Source of the DNA: Pseudomonadota bacterium | GTDB lineage: Bacteria > Pseudomonadota > Gammaproteobacteria > Burkholderiales > SHXO01 | Reading direction: 5' to 3' | DNA: 11,743 nucleotides | Assembly (NCBI GenBank): GCA_023430065.1 | Contig: JAEZCG010000232.1 | Span: forward strand, 1 to 11,743 | Shown here: positions 6,436 through 11,743 of the stretch, in pieces | Layout: each line of letters opens with the position of its first letter | How positions within the stretch are numbered: position 1 is the stretch's first letter | Made by a program: the position numbers and the translations under genes | Notes under the pieces: generated by a model | What the model was told of the DNA's origin: nothing | The model's input: only the letters and a program-made list of their open reading frames with translations | The model's database searches: none

Positions 6436-7773
6436 GTGCTGGACCTGCTGCGCGCCAGTCCGGGACTGATCGCGTGGAGCGCGATCTTCATCATCGGCGC
6501 GGCAGTGTGCGGCGTGCTCGCGCTGCTCATGCGCCGGGCCGGCGCGTCGCTGCGTCCGCTCGCGTGGTTCGCCGGCCTCATCCTGCTGATCGGCGTGCCG
6601 CAGTTGACGGTGCACGTGTTGCGTGCCGTGGACGCAGCGCCGGGCGCTGCCGCACTCATGCATTCGCTTGCCGCACTCGACCATCCGGCTGAAGGAATCG
6701 CCTCCGTGCGCCGCCTGTTCGGGCTCGATGCCGATCCGAAGCTGGTCGTGGATGCGAGCGGCGTCCTGGGCGATGTCGTGGCGGAAGCGACGATCGCGAA
6801 ATTTGCAGTCTTGCCGTCAGGCGAGAGCGTGCTGCTCGCCCGGTTCGACAGCGTTCGGTCGGCCGAGCGCGCCTGGGTCGCCTACCTCCAGGTCACCGGC
6901 CTCGCACGGGCCGGTGGGGAAGGCGATTCGCAGCGCGGTTACGCCGTCTCACGGCTTGCGGGTGACCGCGCATACGTCCTGCATCGCGGCACGATGCTCG
7001 GGGTATGGACAGGTCGCGATGACCTGACCATTCGGCGACGCATGGCAACGGGCGGATTTCAGGTGCCGGCGCGCGCGCCGCTCGAGGGAGCCGCCGCGCA
7101 GGACGGGCCGGTCGAGGCGGCGGCACGGGAGCGTCGTTTCGCCTGGCTGACGCCATCGACGCCGCGCGACCATGCGCTCGTCACGGTGGCGGTCGCGGTC
7201 TGGGTGCTCACGGTGGTTGCGTGGTTTCTGGCAGGGGCGAGCTGGGCAGCGAGCGCGCCGCCCCGCCCGGGTGCCGCGCTCGTCGACCGCCGCGAACTCG
7301 AGTCGCGCCTGCTCGCGCTCAACGGGCTGGATGTTCCCTGGCGGGTGGAACGCGGCCGGGGCGAGGGCGAGTGGTGGGTGACCTGGCGCTATGCCCAGGC
7401 GCGCTGGCTGGATTTGGCGCGAGCGAACGGGGTGCGGCGCGACTTCCGCGTCGCGCTATGGCTGGACGAGCAGCGCCGCACGGTATACGCCATCGATTAC
7501 GCGGCGAGCCTGGAGGGGTCGATCGGCAGATCGGGCGCGCGCGTGGCGTTCAAGCGCATGGTGGGCGTCCAGTTCTTTCACCTCGAGCGTGTCCGGACGT
7601 TCGGCATACAGCTCGACCAGGGAGGCCGTCCAACCGGCGCGTTGTCACACGGGTACCGCTTCGATCTGCGCGAAATGAAGGGGCCGCTGGTGCAGATCGT
7701 GACGCAGGCCGGATGGCAGTGGCGCGGGCGCCTGCTGCCCATGCCGGCCAACCTGCGCCATCGTATCGGCTGA
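6436..7773 (+). CDS. Membrane-anchored protein of unknown function with large soluble domains
   Basis: 445 residues from a GTG at 6436, 3 bases after the previous stop. I do not recognise the family. Two N-terminal membrane helices (about 12-33 and 40-60) precede a soluble region (about 62-245). A third helix (about 248-272) leads to a soluble C-terminal domain (about 280-445) rich in Trp, Arg and beta-prone sequence (EWWVTWRYAQARW, FRVALWLDEQRRTVYAIDY). With two helices before it, the middle region should lie on the same face as the N-terminus and the C-terminal domain on the other side. No enzyme motif, lipobox or nucleotide-binding loop is apparent. Coding statistics match the neighbouring genes, and no frame break is seen. 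A structural or stress-related envelope role with the upstream partner is only a guess. Confidence 0.7.
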   Translation: MLDLLRASPGLIAWSAIFIIGAAVCGVLALLMRRAGASLRPLAWFAGLILLIGVPQLTVHVLRAVDAAPGAAALMHSLAALDHPAEGIASVRRLFGLDADPKLVVDASGVLGDVVAEATIAKFAVLPSGESVLLARFDSVRSAERAWVAYLQVTGLARAGGEGDSQRGYAVSRLAGDRAYVLHRGTMLGVWTGRDDLTIRRRMATGGFQVPARAPLEGAAAQDGPVEAAARERRFAWLTPSTPRDHALVTVAVAVWVLTVVAWFLAGASWAASAPPRPGAALVDRRELESRLLALNGLDVPWRVERGRGEGEWWVTWRYAQARWLDLARANGVRRDFRVALWLDEQRRTVYAIDYAASLEGSIGRSGARVAFKRMVGVQFFHLERVRTFGIQLDQGGRPTGALSHGYRFDLREMKGPLVQIVTQAGWQWRGRLLPMPANLRHRIG

Positions 7774-7913
7774 CCGACCTCGATGTCGCGATCGGATTGG
7801 CCGCGCCCCGTTGAAAACCATCGCCTGCACCTCAACAACCCGATTCTAACCGGACGCCGCGCCGGCACTGCATCCGCTGCAGCGCGCGCAGTCCCGGCGG
7901 AAACGGGGAAAGG

Positions 7914-8651
7914 GTGCAGCCAGACGATCTTCGAGGTGCCCGGCTGATCGGCGAGTCGTCCACCGACTCGGCCATCGTGCACGACCGCATGCGCTGGCAG
8001 CAGGCACTCTTGCTGTCGGCCGCGTTCACGCTGTCCCTGTGGCTGGTCAAGTTGATCGAGCAGTTCGCCGGAATCAGCCTGATCGATCTGGGCATCCTTC
8101 CGCGTGAATGGTCCGGTCTGGCCGGCATCCTGTCCGCGCCATTCGTGCACGGGAGCTGGGCGCATCTGATCGCCAATACCCTGCCCGTCCTGGTGCTCGG
8201 CACGTCGCTGCTGTACGGCTATCCGCGCGCCGCCCGCATCGTGGTGCCCGCCCTGTTCCTCGCCGTGGGGCTGGGCGTGTGGCTGTTCGGCCGTCCTTCC
8301 TACCACGTAGGGGCCAGCGGCCTGACCTTCGGCGCGATGTTCTTCGTCTTCACCATCGGCGTGCTGCGGCGCGACCGGCGCGCCATCGCACTGGCGATGA
8401 TCGTCTTCTTCCTGTACGGAGGCATGGTGTGGGGTGTGCTGCCCGGCGACCCACAGATATCGTTCGAGTCTCACCTGGCAGGAGCATTGACCGGCGTGGT
8501 GCTCGCATTGCTCCTGCGCAAGGTCGATCCGCCACCGCCCGAGAAGCGTTACAGCTGGGAGACGGACCCGGACGGGCCGCACGACGTCGAATGGGCCGAA
8601 CGCATCGAGCAGTCACCGCGCCCGGGCGGCGAGCGCCTGCCCGGGCCGTGA
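7914..8651 (+). CDS. Rhomboid-family intramembrane serine protease
   Basis: Up to 245 residues from the GTG at 7914, preceded by a purine-rich GGGGAAAGG; a GTG at 7977 or the ATG at 7989 (residue 26) are alternative starts and would still keep all helices. Rhomboids cut substrate proteins inside or near the membrane with a Ser-His dyad. Here the serine motif is GASG (Ser135), the histidine is in SHLAG (His187), and HGSWAHLIAN (His79, His84, Asn88) is the conserved second-helix motif that stabilises the oxyanion. About six hydrophobic helices are visible between residues 28 and 202. A hydrophilic, Pro/Glu/Asp-rich tail (about 205-245) follows, likely cytoplasmic. Its stop codon abuts the stop of the convergent oxidoreductase gene with no gap. 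The substrate is unknown; nothing here points to a link with the operons on either side. Confidence 0.88.
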   Translation: MQPDDLRGARLIGESSTDSAIVHDRMRWQQALLLSAAFTLSLWLVKLIEQFAGISLIDLGILPREWSGLAGILSAPFVHGSWAHLIANTLPVLVLGTSLLYGYPRAARIVVPALFLAVGLGVWLFGRPSYHVGASGLTFGAMFFVFTIGVLRRDRRAIALAMIVFFLYGGMVWGVLPGDPQISFESHLAGALTGVVLALLLRKVDPPPPEKRYSWETDPDGPHDVEWAERIEQSPRPGGERLPGP

Positions 8652-10019
8652 TCATGCGGCTTGCGCCTTGTGCTGCGCCGGGGGCGCGAAGGCGCGCTCC
8701 ATCTCGCGCCGCAGGCGGACGGCGGGCGTAGTGGCATCGATGGCCACGTCGCTCCAGCGCACGGTTGCACCGGCGGGAACGGCACCGATGAGCTGGACGT
8801 TGTGGGCGAGCCCGAGCGGCAGCGCGTCCTGCGCCAGCGATGCAGCGGCCGGCATGAGCTTGCCGACCACGGTGTAGCCGCCTTCGCCGTCGAGGATCTC
8901 GCCGGCCTTTAGGTCGCGCTTGGCGACCGCCACGCAGTCTGCGCGGAAGTCCGTGGCGCATCCGGTCGCTTCGTTGCGCAGCCCCACCGAGGCCACGGAA
9001 ATCCCGACCTCGAGACCGATCATGTGCCAGCGCTTGTACAGGCAGGCATAGCGGCCGCTCGGATCGGTCTTCACGCCGTACTCGCTGAAGCAGCGCCGGA
9101 TGTACTCGGAGTCGCCCTCGAATACCACGAACACGCCGAAGCGGATGTCGTACGGAATGACCCGCCCGTCGCGCTCGAGCGAGGAGACCACCTCCACCTG
9201 CCCCTTGTGGTGCAGCTGGCCGCCTTCATCGCGCGGGCGCATGACGAAGGGGAGATCCTCGACGCTCGCGGGCGGATAGGACAGTCCTTCCGGGGCCGGC
9301 GTGAGATCGGCGGCATTGCACACGGCAGTGCTCTCGATGGCAGGCTTGGAGCCGTCGAGGAAGGAATTGAACATCTTCGGGTTGAGACCGCCGAGGCGCG
9401 CCTGCTCCGGACTGAGGCCGTAATAGCCCCACACCGTCTCGGGTGTGGACTGCGCGAAGTGCGGCAGCCACTTGTGGCCGCGCCCGGCGGCGACGACGTG
9501 GAAGCCGGCGGTGCGCGCCCAGTCCACGAGATCGCAGATCATGGCCGGCTGATCGCCGTAGGCGAGGCTGTAGATCACGCCCGCCTCGCGGGCCCGGCGC
9601 GCGAGCAGGGGACCGCAGAACGCGTCGGCCTCCACCGTGACGTTGACCACGTGCTTGCCGTGCTGGAACGCGCCCAGTGCGTGCTCCACCGCGACCACCG
9701 GATTGCCGGTCGCCTCGATGACGATGTCGATGGCCGGATGCGAGACCAGCGCACGCCAGTCCTCGGTCAGATGCGTGGCACCGCTCGTCAGCGCGGCGTC
9801 GAGGGAGCCCGCCCCGAATCGCTCGCGCGCCCAGCCGACACGCTCCAGATTCGCCCGGGCATTCTCGGGCGACAGGTCGGCGATGCCGACGAGATGGACG
9901 CCGGGGGTCTTCGGGACCTGGGACAGATACATCGCGCCGAACTTGCCCGCGCCGATCAGACCGACGCGCAGGGGTTTGCCGGCGGCCGCACGTTCGCGCA
10001 GTTTGGAATGGAGGTTCAC
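8652..10019 (-). CDS. NAD(P)-dependent oxidoreductase with Rossmann and C-terminal SAF domain
   Basis: 455 residues from a GTG at 10019, 2 bases after the stop of the upstream oxygenase gene; an in-frame TTG at 10025 is a weaker alternative. A Rossmann nucleotide-binding motif GLIGAGKFG (Gly23-x-Gly25-x-x-Gly28) is followed by VGIADLS, with Asp48 at the end of the second strand, which favours NAD+. The middle part resembles homoserine-dehydrogenase-like proteins. A SAF domain (about 366-428: KRDLKAGEILDGEGG, VPAGATVRWSDV) closes the protein. This two-domain family includes the DXP-reductoisomerase-like (DRL) enzyme of Brucella, but most members have no known reaction and several sit in catabolic clusters. 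Operon partners here (oxygenase, FCD regulator) favour catabolism of a small hydroxy or amino acid over isoprenoid synthesis. I cannot assign a substrate. Confidence 0.85.
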   Translation of the reverse strand: MNLHSKLRERAAAGKPLRVGLIGAGKFGAMYLSQVPKTPGVHLVGIADLSPENARANLERVGWARERFGAGSLDAALTSGATHLTEDWRALVSHPAIDIVIEATGNPVVAVEHALGAFQHGKHVVNVTVEADAFCGPLLARRAREAGVIYSLAYGDQPAMICDLVDWARTAGFHVVAAGRGHKWLPHFAQSTPETVWGYYGLSPEQARLGGLNPKMFNSFLDGSKPAIESTAVCNAADLTPAPEGLSYPPASVEDLPFVMRPRDEGGQLHHKGQVEVVSSLERDGRVIPYDIRFGVFVVFEGDSEYIRRCFSEYGVKTDPSGRYACLYKRWHMIGLEVGISVASVGLRNEATGCATDFRADCVAVAKRDLKAGEILDGEGGYTVVGKLMPAAASLAQDALPLGLAHNVQLIGAVPAGATVRWSDVAIDATTPAVRLRREMERAFAPPAQHKAQAA

Positions 10020-10021
10020 GT

Positions 10022-10858
10022 TCAAGCCGCCGACTTCAGCGCCGCTTCCGGCGTTCCGTTCTTCCACGGCAGCTCGACGTCGTAGTGCTTGAGGAGGCAG
10101 TCGTCGGGCAGGGTCCGGATGGGCGTGAAGTCGCGATGGGCGATGTACTCGGGGCGCTTGAAGCGGCGGATGTGGTTCGACACCGCGCACAGGCTGAGGT
10201 AGACGCTGACGCGGTTCCATGGCGAAAGGTTGGAACCGGAAGCGTGGACCAGGCACGAGTGGAACATCAGCATGGTGCCCGCCGGTCCCTTCGGCGCCAC
10301 GATTCCGCCGCGCGCGACCAGCTTGGCGATGGTGTCGTGGTCGATCGTCCACAGCGGATAGCTGGTGGTCGTGACGTCGTGGCCGGCATCCAGCACGCCG
10401 AGCTTGTGGCTGCCGGGAATGAACATCAGCGGCCCGTTGAACTCGTTCACCTCGTCCAGGAAGATGGCGATGTTCATCGCGCGCGGCTCGGGCATCTCAT
10501 CGTCGTTGAGCCAAGTGCCGTAGTCCTGGTGCCACTGCCACACGTCCCCGTCGAAGGCGTTCTTGCCGTTGATCTTGAACTGGTGCATGTACACGTCTTC
10601 ACCGAACAGCTGCTTGACCGGTTCCACCATGCGCGGATGACGCGCGAGCTTGGCGAACGGGTAACTGTACATGTGGGCGGCGAAATTGGTGCGCACCGCG
10701 TCCGAACCCTTCTCGCGCACGTTCTCCGGCCGGTGCTGGGCGTACAGACGCGGAACCTCGTCGGTCAGCACGCGCGTTTCCTGGGGGGTGAAGTGCCCGG
10801 GGAAGAGCAGGTAGCCGTCGCGGTCGAATTGCGCGAGTTGTTCGGCGGTGAGCTTCAT
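10022..10858 (-). CDS. Phytanoyl-CoA dioxygenase (PhyH) family Fe(II)/2-oxoglutarate oxygenase, ectoine-hydroxylase-like
   Basis: 278 residues; the ATG at 10858 overlaps the regulator's stop (ATGA) and is preceded by GAGGAGA. The family hydroxylates small substrates with O2, Fe(II) and 2-oxoglutarate in the cytoplasm. Iron ligands are His110 and Asp112 (QWHQDYGTW) and the distal His205 (LVHASGSN); Arg216 (SPWNRVSVY) should bind 2-oxoglutarate. Segments such as NGPLMFIPGSHK and GGIVAPKGPAGTM resemble ectoine hydroxylase EctD. No ectABC genes are in the window, however, and the oxidoreductase and FCD-regulator neighbours suggest a catabolic substrate rather than osmoprotection. Its natural substrate is therefore open. 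The frame extends further upstream inside the regulator gene, but that part is a shadow with no ribosome site. Confidence 0.88.
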   Translation of the reverse strand: MKLTAEQLAQFDRDGYLLFPGHFTPQETRVLTDEVPRLYAQHRPENVREKGSDAVRTNFAAHMYSYPFAKLARHPRMVEPVKQLFGEDVYMHQFKINGKNAFDGDVWQWHQDYGTWLNDDEMPEPRAMNIAIFLDEVNEFNGPLMFIPGSHKLGVLDAGHDVTTTSYPLWTIDHDTIAKLVARGGIVAPKGPAGTMLMFHSCLVHASGSNLSPWNRVSVYLSLCAVSNHIRRFKRPEYIAHRDFTPIRTLPDDCLLKHYDVELPWKNGTPEAALKSAA

Positions 10859-11559
10859 TGGATCGTCTCCTCGTTGGATGTGGTCTGCACAGCGGTGTGG
10901 TCGCGCGAACGCGAGGTCAGCCGAGTCGCGAGATTGCGCCCGGCGGCCTCGCCATGCTGCCGCGCCAGGCGTTCGGCGCGGTCGGGTTCGCCGGCATCGA
11001 TGGCGTCCAGGATGGCCTCGTGCTCGTCCCAGACACTGGCACGCAGGCCCTCGGTCTGCAGGACTGCCCCCATCGCGCGCCGGATGTGTTGCCAATGCAG
11101 ACTCGCGGTCTGCTCGATGAAGGGGTTGCCGGAGGCGGCATACAGCAGTCGATGAAAGCGCATGTCGGCGTCGATCATCGGACCCAGGCGCCCGCCCACG
11201 GCGGCCTGGCGCCCATCGGCCAGGACGCTGCGGTCGATGCTTACGCGCGCCAGGGCTGACTGGCGCGCGGCCAACCCGTCGAGCACGCCACGCACCTCGT
11301 ACACCTGCCCGATCGTGTGCGCGTCCAGCGGGGCGACCATCAGGCCGCGCCGGCCCGCATCCATCAGGAAGCCGTCCTGCTTGAGCAGGCGCAGCGCCTG
11401 CAGGACCGGCTGGCGTGATACGGCCAGTGACGCGGCCAACTCCTCCTGGGTGATGCGCGCGCCGGGGGGCAGATCCCCTGCGCAGATCGCATCGAGCAGA
11501 CGCCGGCGCACCTGCTCGGTGAGGTCCGGGGCGGTCTCGATACGGGGGAGGGTGGACAT
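10855..11559 (-). CDS. GntR-family transcriptional regulator, FadR subfamily with FCD ligand domain
   Basis: 234 residues from the ATG at 11559. The frame stays open upstream to about 11613, but those codons run through the palindromic operator, so I reject that longer start. An N-terminal winged helix-turn-helix (about 14-76; ITQEELAASLAVSRQPVLQAL is the HTH) is followed by an all-helical FCD domain. Probable metal/ligand residues are Asp132, His136 (DMRFH), His180 (WDEHEAIL) and His202. FCD regulators usually repress catabolic operons and release DNA on binding a carboxylate substrate or intermediate. It is the first gene of the operon with the oxygenase and oxidoreductase and is divergent from an amidohydrolase gene. 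It probably represses its own operon through the GTATAC palindrome 16-39 bases upstream of its start. Confidence 0.9.
   Translation of the reverse strand: MSTLPRIETAPDLTEQVRRRLLDAICAGDLPPGARITQEELAASLAVSRQPVLQALRLLKQDGFLMDAGRRGLMVAPLDAHTIGQVYEVRGVLDGLAARQSALARVSIDRSVLADGRQAAVGGRLGPMIDADMRFHRLLYAASGNPFIEQTASLHWQHIRRAMGAVLQTEGLRASVWDEHEAILDAIDAGEPDRAERLARQHGEAAGRNLATRLTSRSRDHTAVQTTSNEETIQ
10867..10871 (-). promoter_or_regulatory. Ribosome binding site of the PhyH-family oxygenase
   Basis: Read on the - strand this is AGGAG (within GAGGAGA), 8 bases before the ATG at 10858. It lies in the last codons of the regulator gene and supports the overlapping-start arrangement. Confidence 0.6.
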
Positions 11560-11574
11560 GTCGTGACGAGGGTG

Positions 11575-11598
11575 ATTTCTGTATACGGTATACGAAAT
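11575..11598. promoter_or_regulatory. Probable GntR/FCD operator in the divergent promoter region
   Basis: GTATAC (11581-11586) and GTATAC (11588-11593) flank a single G, making a 13-bp inverted repeat. It extends outward to ATTTC(T) on the left and GAAAT on the right, with one unpaired T. FCD-type GntR regulators typically bind short palindromes with a GT-(N)-AC core, often GTATAC. The site starts 16 bases upstream of the regulator ATG and is 68 bases from the divergent amidohydrolase start, so one site could control both. The TATAC elements could also overlap a -10 box. Confidence 0.7.
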
Positions 11599-11665
11599 CG
11601 CATGCCCGAACAAGGTCGTCCTGTCGCCCCTCGCCCGCCAGCCCTCCAGTCGCTATGCTCTGCTC

Positions 11666-11743
11666 ATGCAGACGATCCTGTTCCAGAACTGTCGCATCGT
11701 GGATGGCACGGGGGGCGCTCCGTTCGGCGGCAGCGTGCTCGTG
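11666..11743 (+). CDS. Amidohydrolase-family protein, 5' end only
   Basis: The first 26 codons of a gene that runs off the right edge. The N-terminus MQTILFQNCRIVDGTGG, then GGSVLV, is the typical opening of metal-dependent amidohydrolases (dipeptidase, imidazolonepropionase or N-acyl-amino-acid hydrolase types), where this region forms the small beta-sandwich before the catalytic barrel. No metal-binding residues are within view, so the substrate and even the subfamily are open. It is divergent from the FCD regulator and may be controlled through the same palindrome. No clear Shine-Dalgarno precedes the ATG. Confidence 0.7.
   Translation, partial: MQTILFQNCRIVDGTGGAPFGGSVLV

Noticed and set aside
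3387..6659. Open frame of 1090 codons on the - strand, opposite the barrel, dehydratase and membrane genes
   Set aside because: It is antisense to well-supported genes, crosses their boundaries and the terminator, and translates to His/Arg/Asp/Val-rich text with no domain. It is a typical shadow frame of high-GC DNA.
7774..7913. Promoter for the rhomboid gene with TTGAAA at 7811-7816
   Set aside because: TTGAAA is a fair -35, but no -10-like hexamer lies 16-18 bases downstream. The 140-base gap shows no hairpin terminator or other clear signal.
9024..10085. 353-codon + strand frame over the SAF-domain oxidoreductase
   Set aside because: It is the antisense of a protein with a clear Rossmann motif and SAF domain; the + strand translation shows no recognisable fold.
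10020..10352. Upstream extension of the oxidoreductase frame into the oxygenase gene
   Set aside because: The extra codons overlap the oxygenase coding region in another frame and lack a ribosome site; the family N-terminus fits the start near 10019.
10085..11155. 356-codon + strand frame over the PhyH oxygenase and regulator
   Set aside because: It is antisense to two genes with intact catalytic and HTH motifs and spans their overlapping start/stop junction.

Overview
The window is high-GC, densely packed proteobacterial DNA. Its codon use (C/G at nearly every third position), gene families and short gaps best fit a betaproteobacterium. That placement is inference from the sequence alone, since no rRNA or marker gene is present.

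Positions 1-3905 (+ strand) read as one operon for an exported, probably amyloid- or fibre-type surface polymer, resembling the Fap (functional amyloid in Pseudomonas) system. In order it holds: the 3' end of a Gly/Ala/Ser/Asn-rich repetitive subunit; a small secreted protein sharing the same C-terminal motif; a secreted, stand-alone C39 cysteine peptidase with an intact Q/C/H/D catalytic set (FapD-like); a secreted protein with a textbook double-glycine leader motif downstream of its Sec signal peptide; and a coiled-coil plus beta-barrel outer-membrane protein (FapF-like). The likely logic is Sec export, trimming at GG sites by the peptidase in the periplasm, then passage through the barrel and assembly outside. 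The pairing of a periplasmic C39 peptidase with two Sec-exported GG-containing neighbours is the most interesting signal in the window.

Positions 3999-5798 (+) encode a complete IlvD/Edd-family Fe-S sugar-acid dehydratase, most like D-xylonate dehydratase. It is followed by a clean intrinsic terminator. Positions 5890-7773 (+) hold two adjacent genes for membrane proteins I do not recognise, probably a functional pair. Positions 7914-8651 (+) encode a rhomboid-family intramembrane serine protease.

Positions 8652-11559 (- strand) are a tight operon. A FadR/FCD-type GntR regulator overlaps by ATGA a phytanoyl-CoA-dioxygenase-family (ectoine-hydroxylase-like) Fe(II)/2-oxoglutarate oxygenase, and this is followed after 2 bases by a Rossmann plus SAF-domain oxidoreductase. 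The regulator is divergent from an amidohydrolase-family gene that runs off the right edge. A strong palindrome around GTATAC-G-GTATAC lies between them and is the likely operator. This looks like an inducible catabolic module for an unidentified small molecule.

I saw no tRNA, rRNA, CRISPR array, insertion sequence or origin. No gene-free stretch exceeds 300 bases; the largest gap is 140 bases at 7774-7913.
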